Shown here: positions 31,875 to 42,174 of the stretch, one piece after another
Position numbering within the stretch: position 1 is the stretch's first letter
How the letters are laid out: the number at the start of each line of letters is the position of its first letter
From: Enhydrobacter sp.
GTDB lineage: Bacteria > Pseudomonadota > Alphaproteobacteria > Reyranellales > Reyranellaceae
DNA length: 64,000 nucleotides
Reading direction: 5' to 3'
NCBI GenBank assembly: GCA_025808875.1
Contig: CP075528.1
Location: 310,001-374,000 of the forward strand
The notes under the pieces: model-generated
What the model saw: the letters and a program-made list of their open reading frames with translations, nothing else
What the model was told of the DNA's origin: nothing
Databases searched by the model: none
Translations under genes and position numbers: made by a program

Positions 31875-31889
31875 TGAGCGAGTCTTGTT

Positions 31890-31914
31890 CCTCCCCACGC
31901 ATGGCGTGGGGAGG
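31890..31914. repeat. Hairpin between LLM and SMP-30 genes
   Basis: CCTCCCCACGC, loop ATG, GCGTGGGGAGG: an 11-bp perfect stem with no T-run. It sits between the LLM stop and the SMP-30 ribosome site (GGAGG at 31923). It may stabilise the upstream mRNA end or damp downstream translation, or it may be a dispersed palindrome similar in style to 6435-6458. Confidence 0.6.
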
Positions 31915-31932
31915 CAGGCACTGGAGGCAAGT

Positions 31933-32844
31933 TTGACCGACGTGAAGATCCTGGCCGCGGGCTTCGGCTTTCCCGAGGGGCCGGTGGTCATGCCGGACGG
32001 CGCGGTCATCCTGACCGAGATCCGCAACGGCCGCTGCTCGCGCGTCACCGCCGAGGGCAAGTCCGCCGTCTTCTCCGAATGCGGTGGCGGGCCGAACGGG
32101 CTGGCGATCGGACCCGATGGCGCGCTCTATCTCTGCAACAACGGCGGCGCGCGCTACATCCAGGGCGTATCGATGAGCCAAGGCGCGCACGACGGCTACA
32201 AGGGCGGCTCGATCCAGCGGCTCGATCCGAAGACCGGTGCCTTCAAGACACTCTATGCCGAGTGTGACGGCCATCGCCTGTCGGCGCCCAACGACCTGGT
32301 GTTCGACCGCGAAGGCGGCTTTTACTTCACCGATCTCGGCAAGCGCTACGCGCGGCATCGCGACCATGGCGGGCTCTACTACGCGCTGCCCGACGGCTCG
32401 AAGATCGTCTGCCTCGCCTATCCGATCCTCAGCCCCAACGGCTGCGGCCTGTCGCCCGACGGCAAGGTGCTCTATGTCGCCGACACCGAGAGCGCGCGGC
32501 TGCTCGCCTTCGACATCGAGGGACCGGGATGGATACGCAAGCCGACCGGACACGCGCACCATTCCGGCCGGGTGATCGGCGGCGCGGCCGGCCCGGCGCG
32601 CTTCGACAGCCTCGCCGTGCTGGAGAACGGCAACATCGCGGTGGCGACGCTGACAACCGGCATGATCACGGAATTCTCGCCGCAGGGCGCCATTGTGCGC
32701 GAGGTGAAGATGCCCGATATCTATCCCACCAACATCTGCTTCGGCGGGCCCGACCGGCGCACGGCCTACGTGACCTTGTCGGACCAGGGCCAGCTCGGCA
32801 CCCTGCCGTGGCCGACGCCCGGGCTGAAGCTCAACCACACCTGA
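31933..32844 (+). CDS. SMP-30/gluconolactonase family protein
   Basis: A ~303-aa six-bladed beta-propeller lactonase-like protein. The metal-site segments are the glutamate in GFPEGPV, the asparagine in SAPNDLVFDREGGFYFTD, and the aspartate in the YVADTESARL blade. Repeating blades read GLAIGPDGALYLCNNGG, GCGLSPDGKVLYVADT and SLAVLENGNIAVATL. Start: TTG at 31933 is preferred because GGAGG lies six bases upstream; the longer frame from 31885 runs through the hairpin and is unlikely. It probably hydrolyses a sugar lactone or ester. It sits in a run of plus-strand redox genes (LLM upstream, Ddn-like downstream, 13 bases after its stop). Confidence 0.85.
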   Translation: MTDVKILAAGFGFPEGPVVMPDGAVILTEIRNGRCSRVTAEGKSAVFSECGGGPNGLAIGPDGALYLCNNGGARYIQGVSMSQGAHDGYKGGSIQRLDPKTGAFKTLYAECDGHRLSAPNDLVFDREGGFYFTDLGKRYARHRDHGGLYYALPDGSKIVCLAYPILSPNGCGLSPDGKVLYVADTESARLLAFDIEGPGWIRKPTGHAHHSGRVIGGAAGPARFDSLAVLENGNIAVATLTTGMITEFSPQGAIVREVKMPDIYPTNICFGGPDRRTAYVTLSDQGQLGTLPWPTPGLKLNHT

Positions 32845-32857
32845 GACGGAGCCAACG

Positions 32858-33325
32858 ATGATCCTCGCCGACGTGAAGATTCCGCCGACCCTGCCGCAAT
32901 GGATGAAGGACCATGTCGATCGCTACCTGAAGAGCGACGGCAAGGACGGCCACATGTACACGGCCAGCTTCCCCAACATGAAGCCGCTCACCGTGCCGTC
33001 GCTGCTGCTGGTGACCAAGGGGCGCAAGAGCGGCGAGAAGCACCTGTTCCCGCTGTTCTACGGCACGGCCGGCAACGGCTACTACGTCGTCGCCTCCAAG
33101 GGCGGCGCGCCCGACCATCCCGGCTGGTACAAGAACATGCTGGTCCATCCCGAGGTCGAGATTCAGGTCGGCACGAAGCATCTGAAGGCCCGCGCCCGCA
33201 CGACGAGCGGCGCCGAGCGGCAGAAGCTGTGGGACGAGGCGGTGAAGTTCTGGCCGTCCTACGCCGACTACCAGAAGAAGGTGCCGGACCGCGAGATCCC
33301 GGTGGTGATGCTCGACCCGATCTGA
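32858..33325 (+). CDS. Ddn-like deazaflavin (F420)-type nitroreductase family protein
   Basis: A 155-aa split-barrel protein of the deazaflavin-dependent nitroreductase/F420H2-quinone reductase family. Key blocks are VPSLLLVTKGRKSGEKHLF and LFYGTAGNGYYVVASKGGAP, followed by DHPGWYKNMLVHPEVEIQVG and an EIPVVML end. In mycobacteria these proteins bind F420. Alphaproteobacteria may or may not make F420, so cofactor use here is inference. ATG at 32858 follows GGAGCCAACG. It comes 13 bases after the SMP-30 gene and converges, three bases apart, with the minus-strand LLM gene. Confidence 0.85.
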   Translation: MILADVKIPPTLPQWMKDHVDRYLKSDGKDGHMYTASFPNMKPLTVPSLLLVTKGRKSGEKHLFPLFYGTAGNGYYVVASKGGAPDHPGWYKNMLVHPEVEIQVGTKHLKARARTTSGAERQKLWDEAVKFWPSYADYQKKVPDREIPVVMLDPI

Positions 33326-33328
33326 GCG

Positions 33329-34402
33329 TCAGAGACGCGCCAGCGGCCGTGCCTGGATGTCGATCGCGATGGCGCGCAGGCGCTCGCGGTCGGCGTCGCT
33401 CTTCACCTGGATTGAGAACTCGATGTCGGTGACGGTCCGGCCGTAGCGCTCCTGCAGCTTGTCCGCGATCGTGTCGTGGGTGCCGACCGTGACGAAGGTG
33501 TGCAGCATTTCGTCGTCGATGTGCTGCGGCATCTCCTCCCAGCGCTGGGCGCGCGACAGGAGCTTGAGCCGGTCGGCGAGATCGCCGAGGCCCATGTGGG
33601 CGAAGGCGGCGCGGTACTGCGGCGTCGAGGCGTAGAAGGCGACGCGGGCGCGCACGTCGCGCACCTTGGGCGCGAGCTCGGCCTCGGTCGCCGCCGTGGC
33701 GACCAGCGGCTTCATGCAGACCTGGAAGCGCCCGAGCGAACGGCCGGCCTTGGCGGCGCCGGCGCGCACCGCAGGCAGCATCACTTCTTCGATGTAGGAC
33801 GGCGTGCAGACCGGATGGATGCGGATGCCGTCGGCGACCTCACCCGAGACCTGGCACATCACCGAATTCACCGCCGCGACGTGGATCGGGATGTCCGGGT
33901 GCTCGATCGGGCCGGGATCGAACAGCGGCACCATCAGGTTGATGTTGTAGCGCGGCCCGGCGATGTCGAGCCTGGCGCCGGTCTGCCAGCATTCCCAGAT
34001 CGCCCGCACCGCCTGCACGTACTCGCGCATCCACGGCCCGGCCGGCGACCAGGCCACGCCGTAGCGGCGCTCGATATGTGCCTTGACCTGCGTGCCCAGC
34101 CCGAGCGTGAAGCGCCCGCGCGACAGCTTGGCCAAGGTCCAGGCGCTCATCGCCGTGATCGCCGGGCTGCGCGGGAAGGCGATGGCGACCGAGGTGCCGA
34201 TGCGCAGCCTGCTCGTCGCCTGGGCGGCGAGCGCCATCAGCACGAAGGGATCGTCCTTGGTCTCCTCGACGACCAGGGCGTGGTAGCCGATCTCCTCGAG
34301 CAGCCGCGCGTCGCGCCCGACCGTGGCGAGGTCGAGCGGGATCTCGGGCGCGCGCAGCCCCGGGTCGACCTTGCCGAGCGGCAGCAATGTCTCGAGACGC
34401 AT
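33329..34402 (-). CDS. LLM-class oxidoreductase, TIGR03617-like
   Basis: A 357-aa luciferase-like enzyme close to the F420-associated TIGR03617 group. Segments: EEIGYHALVVEETKDDPFV, SRLRIGTSVAIAFPRSPAIT, LSRGRFTLGLGTQVKAHIER, PAGPWMREYVQAVRAIW, and VCMKPLVATAATEAELA. A homologous enzyme in this window is the gene at 59946, which shares VAIAFxRSP, FTLGLGxQVxAHxExR and MREYVQAVRAIW. ATG at 34402 has GGGAGGCTCC upstream. It sits nine bases downstream of lepA, on the same strand, but is unlikely to be functionally linked to it. Substrate unknown. Confidence 0.86.
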   Translation of the reverse strand: MRLETLLPLGKVDPGLRAPEIPLDLATVGRDARLLEEIGYHALVVEETKDDPFVLMALAAQATSRLRIGTSVAIAFPRSPAITAMSAWTLAKLSRGRFTLGLGTQVKAHIERRYGVAWSPAGPWMREYVQAVRAIWECWQTGARLDIAGPRYNINLMVPLFDPGPIEHPDIPIHVAAVNSVMCQVSGEVADGIRIHPVCTPSYIEEVMLPAVRAGAAKAGRSLGRFQVCMKPLVATAATEAELAPKVRDVRARVAFYASTPQYRAAFAHMGLGDLADRLKLLSRAQRWEEMPQHIDDEMLHTFVTVGTHDTIADKLQERYGRTVTDIEFSIQVKSDADRERLRAIAIDIQARPLARL

Positions 34403-34411
34403 GGAGCCTCC

Positions 34412-36214
<1,803 letters not shown>

Positions 36215-36220
36215 TGCACC

Positions 36221-38617
36221 TTAACCACGCAGACTGGCGCCCGTTGCCTTGGCGACGGCGGCGACGACCTTGTCGCACACCGCCTCGATCTCCGCATCCG
36301 TGAGCGTGCGCTCGACCGGCTGCAGGGTGACGGCCACGGCGACCGACTTGCTGCCCTCGGGCACGCCCTTGCCGGCATAGACGTCGAAGACGCGGCACGA
36401 CGAGATCAGCGCCTTGTCGGCATTGCGCGCGGCACGCACGATCTTGTCGGCCTCGACGGCCGCGCCGACCAGGAAGGCGAAGTCGCGCTCGACCGGCTGG
36501 AAGGGCGACAGCGCCAGCTTCGGCCGCGTCTTGCTGGCCCGCGCCTTGGGCGGCGGTGGCGCATCGAGGAACACCTCGAAGGCCGCGACCGGCCCTTTGA
36601 GGTCGGCGGCAGCCACCAGCTCGGGATGCAGCTCGCCGAAATGGGCCATCGTGCGGTCGCCGAGCTTGATCGTCCCCGAGCGCCCGGGATGGTACCAGTC
36701 GGGCGCGCCCGGCTGAGCCGAGAGATTGTCGGGCGCGCCGATGGCGGCCAGCACGGCCAGCGCATCGGCCTTGGCGTCGAAGGCGTCGGCGGCGCGGGCC
36801 GGCCCCGCCCAATTGCGCGGCACCGCCAGGCCGTGACGCAGGCCGGCGGCCACCGCCTGCTGGCCGTGCGGCGACGCATCCCTGTAGACCGGGCCGACCT
36901 CGAACAGCGCCGGGTCGGCGAGACCGCGCGCCTCGTTGCGGGCGGCCGCATCGATCAGGTTGGGCAGGATCGACGGCCGCATGGTGTCGAGCGTGGCGTC
37001 GATCGAGTTGAGCAGCCGCAGGTCCGGGCCGCCGCCGCCGAAACGCTCGGCCTTGGCGCGCGGCAGGAACGACCAGGTGACGGCCTCGTTCATGCCGCGC
37101 GCGGCGAGCGCGCGGCGCGCCTGCGGCACGCGCCGCTGCATCGGCGTGCGCACCGGACGCGAGGTGGCCGAGAGCATCGGCAGGGAGGTGGTCGGGATGC
37201 TGTCGAAGCCGTGCACGCGCGCCACTTCCTCGACGAGATCGGCCTCGCCGATGACGTCGGGGCGCCACGACGGCACCGCCGCCCTCCACGGGCCGGTGCC
37301 GGACACCGTGAAGCCGAGCTTGCCCAGGATCGCGGCGGTCGCCGCTGCCGGCACGTCGATGCCGGTGAGCGTCTTCACGCGGTCGGCGCGCAGCGTGTAG
37401 TCGCGCTGCCATGTCGGCATGACGCCGCTTGCGACGATCTCGCTGGTCTCGCCGCCGCACAGCTCCAGGATCAGGCGCGCGGCGACCTCGGCGCCCCAGT
37501 GGACCGATTCGGGATCGATGCCGCGTTCGAAGCGGTAGCGCGCGTCGCTCTGGATGCCGAGCTTGCGTCCCGAGGCGGCGGTGCGGATGGGATCGAAATA
37601 GGCGACCTCGAGGAACACATCCGTCGTGTCGTCGCGCACGCCGGTATCCTCGCCGCCCATGATGCCACCGATGCCGTGCACGCCCCTGGAGTCGGCGATC
37701 ACCGCCACCGCCGAATCGAGCGTGTAGGTCTTGCCGTCGAGCGCCAGCACCGTCTCGCCCTCGCGCGCCTGGCGCATGACCAGGTCGCCGGCGAGCTTTC
37801 GGGCGTCGAACACGTGCAGTGGCCGGTTGAGGTCGAAGGTCACCAGGTTGGTGATGTCGACCAGGGCGGAGATCGGCCGCAACCCGATCGCCTTCAGCCG
37901 CCGCTGCAGCCAGTCCGGCGAGGGTCCGTTCCTCAGTCCGCGGAAGTGACGGCCGACCACGATGGGACAGGGGCTGTCGGGCCGCGCCTCGTAGCCGTGC
38001 GTCCACTTGATCGGGCTCCGGTAGCTGCCCTTGACCGGCTCGGCCTTCATCGGCTTCAGCGTGCCAAGCCCGGCGGCGGCAAGATCGCGCGCGATGCCGC
38101 GCACGCCGAGGCAATCGCCCCGGTTCGGCGTGACCTTGATCTCGATCACCGGATCGTCGAGCCCGAGCGCCTCGGCGGCGGGCGCTCCGGTGCGGGCATC
38201 GGCTGGCAGGTCGATGATGCCGCTGTGATCGTCGCCGAGCTGCAGCTCGCGGCTCGAGCACAGCATGCCGTTGCTCTCTTCGCCGCGGATCCTGCTCGCC
38301 TTGAGGTGGAGATCGGTTCCCGGAATGTAGCTGCCGGAGGGCGCGAAGATGCCCTTCATGCCGGTGCGCGCGTTGGGCGCACCGCACACGACCTGGACCA
38401 CGCCCGAGCCGGTGTCGACCCTGCAGACGCGCAGCCGGTCGGCGTTGGGATGCTGCACCGCCTCGACCACGTGACCGACGACGAAGCCCTTCAGCGCCTC
38501 CGCCGGATTGGCGATGCCCTCGACCTCGAGGCCGAGCATGGTGAGCGCGTCGCGGATCCGGTCGAGCGACGCGGTGGTGTCGAGATGCTCCTGGAGCCAG
38601 CCGAGCGTGAACTTCAT
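36221..38617 (-). CDS. pheT: Phenylalanine-tRNA ligase beta subunit
   Basis: Beta chain of the (alpha-beta)2 tetrameric enzyme that charges tRNA-Phe, 798 aa. The N-terminal tRNA-binding (EMAP-like) domain reads [20 protein letters not shown] and [20 protein letters not shown]. The B3/B4 domain follows, then B5 ([20 protein letters not shown]) and the anticodon-binding FDX-ACB domain at the C-terminus ([20 protein letters not shown]). ATG at 38617 overlaps the pheS stop (ATGA), coupling the two subunits. The longer frame upstream of 38617 lies inside pheS and is discarded. Confidence 0.97.
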   Translation of the reverse strand: MKFTLGWLQEHLDTTASLDRIRDALTMLGLEVEGIANPAEALKGFVVGHVVEAVQHPNADRLRVCRVDTGSGVVQVVCGAPNARTGMKGIFAPSGSYIPGTDLHLKASRIRGEESNGMLCSSRELQLGDDHSGIIDLPADARTGAPAAEALGLDDPVIEIKVTPNRGDCLGVRGIARDLAAAGLGTLKPMKAEPVKGSYRSPIKWTHGYEARPDSPCPIVVGRHFRGLRNGPSPDWLQRRLKAIGLRPISALVDITNLVTFDLNRPLHVFDARKLAGDLVMRQAREGETVLALDGKTYTLDSAVAVIADSRGVHGIGGIMGGEDTGVRDDTTDVFLEVAYFDPIRTAASGRKLGIQSDARYRFERGIDPESVHWGAEVAARLILELCGGETSEIVASGVMPTWQRDYTLRADRVKTLTGIDVPAAATAAILGKLGFTVSGTGPWRAAVPSWRPDVIGEADLVEEVARVHGFDSIPTTSLPMLSATSRPVRTPMQRRVPQARRALAARGMNEAVTWSFLPRAKAERFGGGGPDLRLLNSIDATLDTMRPSILPNLIDAAARNEARGLADPALFEVGPVYRDASPHGQQAVAAGLRHGLAVPRNWAGPARAADAFDAKADALAVLAAIGAPDNLSAQPGAPDWYHPGRSGTIKLGDRTMAHFGELHPELVAAADLKGPVAAFEVFLDAPPPPKARASKTRPKLALSPFQPVERDFAFLVGAAVEADKIVRAARNADKALISSCRVFDVYAGKGVPEGSKSVAVAVTLQPVERTLTDAEIEAVCDKVVAAVAKATGASLRG

Positions 38618-39693
38618 CGCGCGGCCTCCAGCGCCGAGAAGCCGTAGTGCCGCAACCAGCGCAGGTCGGCGTCGAAGAAGCTGCGCAGGTCGGGGATGCC
38701 GTACTTCAGCATGGCGATGCGGTCGATGCCCATGCCGAAGGCGAAGCCCTGGTAGATCGCCGGATCGAGTCCGCAATTGGCGATGACGTTGGGGTGCACC
38801 ATGCCCGATCCCAGGATCTCCAGCCACGAATCGCCGGTGCCGATCCTCAGCTCGCCGCCCTTCCACGAGCAGCCGATGTCGACTTCGGCGGACGGCTCGG
38901 TGAAGGGGAAGTACGAGGGACGGAAGCGCAGCGGTAGGTCGTCGATCTCGAAGAAGGCGCGGCAGAAATCGACCAGGCAGCCCTTGAGATGACCCATGTG
39001 CGTCGTGCGGTCGATCACCAGCCCCTCGACCTGATGGAACATCGGCGTGTGGGTGGCGTCGCTGTCGATGCGGAAGGTGCGGCCCGGCACGATGATGCGC
39101 AGCGAGCCGCCGTCGGCCAGCCTCTTCTGCACGTTCTTGTGGAGCATGGTGCGGGCCTGCACCGGCGAGGTGTGGGTGCGCAGCACGATCGGCGTGCCGT
39201 CGGCGCGCGGCGGCAGATAGAAGGTGTCCTGCATCTGCCGCGCCGGATGGTCGGGCGGGATGTTGAGTGCCGTGAAGTTGTGCCAGTCGTCCTCGATGTC
39301 GGGGCCTTCCGCCCAGGTGAATCCCATCTCGCCGAAGATGGCGGCGAGTTCGTCCATCACCTGGCCGATCGGATGCAGCGTGCCCTGCGATTCCGGGCGC
39401 GTCGGCAGGGTGACGTCGACCTTCTCGGATTCGAGCCTCGCCGCCAGCGCCGCGCTGCCGAGCGTCGACTTGCGCGCTTCGAGCGCGGCCTCGATCTCGC
39501 CCTTGAGCCGGTTCACGCGCGCGCCGAATTCCTTGCGCTGGTCGGGGGCGAGCGCGCCCAGCGTCTTCATCAGCCCGGTGACGCTGCCCTTCTTGCCGAG
39601 GGCGGCGACGCGCACGGCGTCGAGCGCGCCGAGATCGGCCGCCTGCTCGACGGCGCCCAGCGCCTCGTTGCGGATCGTCGCGAGATCGTCCAT
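38614..39693 (-). CDS. pheS: Phenylalanine-tRNA ligase alpha subunit
   Basis: Alpha (catalytic) chain, 359 aa. The N-terminal coiled coil ([20 protein letters not shown]) is followed by the class II core: [27 protein letters not shown] (motif 2 region), [22 protein letters not shown], and the ending [18 protein letters not shown] (motif 3). ATG at 39693 has GGAG six bases upstream; an earlier in-frame ATG lies across the upstream hairpin. The hairpin at 39712-39740 precedes it, so its expression may be tuned by transcription termination. It is coupled to pheT by ATGA. Confidence 0.97.
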   Translation of the reverse strand: MDDLATIRNEALGAVEQAADLGALDAVRVAALGKKGSVTGLMKTLGALAPDQRKEFGARVNRLKGEIEAALEARKSTLGSAALAARLESEKVDVTLPTRPESQGTLHPIGQVMDELAAIFGEMGFTWAEGPDIEDDWHNFTALNIPPDHPARQMQDTFYLPPRADGTPIVLRTHTSPVQARTMLHKNVQKRLADGGSLRIIVPGRTFRIDSDATHTPMFHQVEGLVIDRTTHMGHLKGCLVDFCRAFFEIDDLPLRFRPSYFPFTEPSAEVDIGCSWKGGELRIGTGDSWLEILGSGMVHPNVIANCGLDPAIYQGFAFGMGIDRIAMLKYGIPDLRSFFDADLRWLRHYGFSALEAAR

Positions 39694-39706
39694 CGCCAAC
39701 TCCAGA

Positions 39707-39740
39707 CGAAAAGAGGGAGCCTGCGGCACAGGCTCCCTCT
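39707..39740 (-). terminator. Intrinsic terminator/attenuator between rplT and pheS
   Basis: On the minus strand a 12-bp perfect stem (AGAGGGAGCCTG, five-base loop, CAGGCTCCCTCT) is followed by TTTTC. The T-run ends only 13 bases before the pheS start, so the stem and the pheS ribosome site (GGAG) are adjacent. It may end the rplT transcript or act as an attenuator for pheST. Confidence 0.7.
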
Positions 39741-39794
39741 GGATTTCATTTCCGGCGCACCGTGCGGCGCGCGCGGACTGCGTGAGGGCGCGCC

Positions 39795-40151
39795 CTACTT
39801 CAGAGCCGCTTGTGCCTGGTCGACCAAAGCCTTGAAGGCCGCGGGCTCGCGCGCCGCGAGGTCGGCCATGACCTTGCGATCGACTTCGATGCCGGCCTTG
39901 AGGATGCCGTTCATGAACTTTGAATAGGTCATGCCATGCTCGCGCACGGCGGCGTTGATGCGCTGGATCCAGAGACCGCGGAAGGCGCGCTTCTTGTTGC
40001 GCCGGTCGCGGTAGGCGTATTGCAGGCCCTTCTCGACCTTCTCGATGCCGACGCGGAACGCCACCTTGGCGCGGCCGCGATAGCCCTTGGCGAGCTTGAG
40101 TACCTTTTTATGACGAGCGTGTGCGGTCACGCCCCGCTTGACGCGTGCCAT
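39795..40151 (-). CDS. rplT: 50S ribosomal protein L20
   Basis: L20, 118 aa, binds 23S rRNA early in assembly. The sequence [20 protein letters not shown] and [20 protein letters not shown] is typical, as is [23 protein letters not shown] at 40151 is three bases upstream of the rpmI stop on the same strand. The gene follows rpmI directly and is followed by the rplT-pheS hairpin. L20 often represses its own operon in other bacteria; no pseudoknot could be checked here. Confidence 0.97.
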   Translation of the reverse strand: MARVKRGVTAHARHKKVLKLAKGYRGRAKVAFRVGIEKVEKGLQYAYRDRRNKKRAFRGLWIQRINAAVREHGMTYSKFMNGILKAGIEVDRKVMADLAAREPAAFKALVDQAQAALK

Positions 40152-40154
40152 GGC

Positions 40155-40358
40155 CTACCTCTCGTACGGGAAGAAGTTGCGCTTGATGATGCGCGTGTCG
40201 GGCTCGGAGACGATCGCCATGCCGGTCGCCTGGCGCAGGAAGCGGTTGTTGCGCTTGGTCATGCCATGGCGCTTGCCGACGACCCCATGCTTCACTTTGC
40301 CGGACGCCGTGAAGCGAAAACGCTTCTTGGCCCCGCTCTTGGTCTTCATCTTGGGCAT
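40155..40358 (-). CDS. rpmI: 50S ribosomal protein L35
   Basis: L35, 67 aa, the usual size. [20 protein letters not shown] is the signature start, followed by [23 protein letters not shown] at 40358 has AAAAGGAACGAAA upstream. A sigma-70-like promoter lies about 80-105 bases upstream (40434-40462). infC is not directly upstream as in many bacteria; a plus-strand SDR gene lies between. Confidence 0.97.
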   Translation of the reverse strand: MPKMKTKSGAKKRFRFTASGKVKHGVVGKRHGMTKRNNRFLRQATGMAIVSEPDTRIIKRNFFPYER

Positions 40359-40433
40359 TTTCGTTCCTTTTCAAAGGGTTACGATTGGCGACCGAGGCAA
40401 TGCCCTAATGGCCAGGCCGCCGAGAGAAGCGCG

Positions 40434-40462
40434 CTTATAACGATGGCACCGGGGCCGTGCAA
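40434..40462 (-). promoter_or_regulatory. Sigma-70-type promoter for rpmI-rplT
   Basis: On the minus strand TTGCAC (40457-40462) and TATAAG (40434-40439) are separated by exactly 17 bases. This is the best housekeeping promoter match found by eye in the window. It lies about 76 bases upstream of rpmI, leaving a leader where L20-type autoregulation could act. Confidence 0.65.
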
Positions 40463-40497
40463 GCGGCACAGTTCGCCCCCTCACGAGGGGTAATCGC

Positions 40498-41256
40498 ATG
40501 AAATTGGCCGGAAAAGTCGCCCTGGTCACGGGCGCGCAGCAGGGCATCGGGGCGGCGATCGCGGTGGCGCTCGCCGAGGCCGGGGCCGACGTCGCCGTCA
40601 CCTGGCTGGACGACGAGCCGGGCGCCGCGTCGGTCGCCGCCCGTGTCCGCAACGCCGGTCGCCGCGCCGCGCTGATCCGCGCCGACGTCTCGCGGCTTGC
40701 CGACGTCGAGGCGATGGTCGCGGAGACCGGCCGGCAACTCGGGCCGGCCGACATACTGGTGAACAACGCCGGGGTGTTCCCGCGCGTGAAGCTGCTGGAG
40801 ATGCGCGAGAGCGACTGGGACCACGTGCTCGACATCAACCTGAAGGCGGGCTGCTTCGCCGCCATCGCCGTGGCCAGGGGGATCATCGCCGCCGGCAGGA
40901 AGGGCGGTTCGATCGTCAATCTCTCCTCCCAGGCGCTGCGCGGCACGGTGCGCGGCGTGCACTACAGCGCGAGCAAGGGCGGCGTCGTTTCGATGACGCG
41001 CGCCATGGCGCTCGAACTCGCGCCGCACGACATCAGGGTCAATGCCATCGCGCCCGGCACGACCGACACCGCCCAGCCGCGCTACGGCAACACCGACGCC
41101 GAACTGATCGAGATGGCGAAGGCCAACATCCCGCTGGGCGGCAGGCTGCTCGCGCCCGAGCAGATCGCCACGACCGCGGTGTTCCTGGCGAGCGACGATG
41201 CGTCGGCCATCACCGGCCAGGTGATCCACGTCAACGGCGGCTCCTACATGGGGTAG
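40498..41256 (+). CDS. Short-chain dehydrogenase/reductase (SDR)
   Basis: A classical SDR, 252 aa. TGAQQGIG near residue 11 binds NAD(P); VNNAGVFPRV and NLSSQALRG (catalytic serine) are present; the YxxxK dyad is VHYSASKGG; the C-terminus SAITGQVIHVNGGSYMG is standard. ATG at 40498 follows GAGGGGTAATCGC. It lies on the opposite strand to infC, rpmI and the other translation genes around it, splitting infC from rpmI. It has no obvious relation to them; its substrate is unknown. Confidence 0.9.
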   Translation: MKLAGKVALVTGAQQGIGAAIAVALAEAGADVAVTWLDDEPGAASVAARVRNAGRRAALIRADVSRLADVEAMVAETGRQLGPADILVNNAGVFPRVKLLEMRESDWDHVLDINLKAGCFAAIAVARGIIAAGRKGGSIVNLSSQALRGTVRGVHYSASKGGVVSMTRAMALELAPHDIRVNAIAPGTTDTAQPRYGNTDAELIEMAKANIPLGGRLLAPEQIATTAVFLASDDASAITGQVIHVNGGSYMG

Positions 41257-41265
41257 GCGCGGGGC

Positions 41266-41529
41266 TTACGCGCAGGGCGGCTGGCGCTCCCGACTCGATG
41301 AACCGCGCGATGCAGGCGCCGTACTTCCGCGCAAAGGAGAACTCGTTGCCGGCGCCGTGGCCCTTGAAGTCCTCCGGCTCGGCGAGCACCAGGGCGTCGA
41401 TCCTGGTTGCGGCGAGAAGTTCCGATAGTCGTTGAAGGCGCGCTGGGCTTGGGCGGGGAGCTGCGCGGCGGCGGGCGTCGCGGCCATGACGGCCATCAAT
41501 GCCGTCAGCCGCGACACCCGGACGCTCAT
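41266..41529 (-). pseudogene. Small secreted protein, probably frameshifted
   Basis: The frame from ATG at 41529 starts with a good signal peptide (VSRLTALMAVMAATPAAA, cleavage before QLPAQ) and ~12 mature residues (QRAFNDYRNFS). It then turns into low-complexity serine/proline/arginine text. In a different frame of the same strand, positions ~41272-41405 encode the much more protein-like IDALVLAEPEDFKGHGAGN, followed by EFSFARKYGACIARFIESG. A single-base-type frameshift between the two parts explains both. The intact protein would be ~85-90 aa and secreted. If the frameshift is a sequencing error the gene may be whole. Confidence 0.5.
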
Positions 41530-41539
41530 TCGAGCAGGC

Positions 41540-42076
41540 TCACTTCGGCGCCAGCACCATGATCATCTGCCGGCCTTCCATGCGCGGCATCGACTCGATC
41601 TTGGTCACCGGATCCATCTCGGAGCGTACTCGGTTCAACACTTGCAGGCCGAGTTCGGCATGGACCATTTCGCGGCCGCGGAAGCGCAGGGTGACCTTCA
41701 CCTTGTCTCCTTCCTCGATGAACCGCTTCATGGCGCGCATCTTCACTTCGTAGTCGTGGTCGTCGATGTTGGGGCGCATCTTGATCTCTTTGACCTCGAT
41801 GACCTTCTGGTGCTTGCGCGCCTCGTGGGCCTTCTTCTGGGCCTCGTACTTGTACTTGCCGTAGTCGGAAATCTTGCAGACCGGCGGGACTGCATTGGGT
41901 GAGATCTCGATCAGGTCGAGATTGGCCTCCTCGGCCATTTCCAATGCCTCGCGGGCACTGACGACGCCGACCATATCGCCGTTCTCGTCGATCAGTCGGA
42001 CTTGCGGCGCTCTGATCTCGCCGTTGACGCGCGGACCCTCGCGGGTGGGCGCGCTTTGCTGAGCAGGTCGAGCTAT
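41540..42076 (-). CDS. infC: Translation initiation factor IF-3 (ATA start)
   Basis: IF-3, 178 aa. [20 protein letters not shown] opens the N-domain; [20 protein letters not shown] is the linker; [20 protein letters not shown] and [17 protein letters not shown] make the C-domain; it ends [14 protein letters not shown]. No ATG, GTG or TTG precedes the conserved part at a suitable place. The likely start is ATA at 42076, which has AAGGAG ten bases upstream and gives [22 protein letters not shown] sequence. Rare start codons in infC are known to allow autoregulation by IF-3. A strong terminator-type hairpin separates it from thrS upstream. Confidence 0.93.
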   Translation of the reverse strand: MARPAQQSAPTREGPRVNGEIRAPQVRLIDENGDMVGVVSAREALEMAEEANLDLIEISPNAVPPVCKISDYGKYKYEAQKKAHEARKHQKVIEVKEIKMRPNIDDHDYEVKMRAMKRFIEEGDKVKVTLRFRGREMVHAELGLQVLNRVRSEMDPVTKIESMPRMEGRQMIMVLAPK

Positions 42077-42127
42077 GGCTTCCTTCTCCTTCGTTGATGC
42101 CCCTTGTTCCGTGCGACTTCGGGGGCG

Positions 42128-42174
42128 GGAAAAACCGAGGCCGCGACCGCCCTCAGAAGGGCGGGCGGGCCTCG
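42128..42174 (-). terminator. Intrinsic terminator between thrS and infC
   Basis: On the minus strand the outer arms CGAGGCC and GGCCTCG enclose an inner stem CCGCCCT/AGGGCGG, followed by GGTTTTTCCC. The stem begins inside the last codons of thrS (stop at 42153-42155). It ends or attenuates the thrS transcript before infC. Confidence 0.75.
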
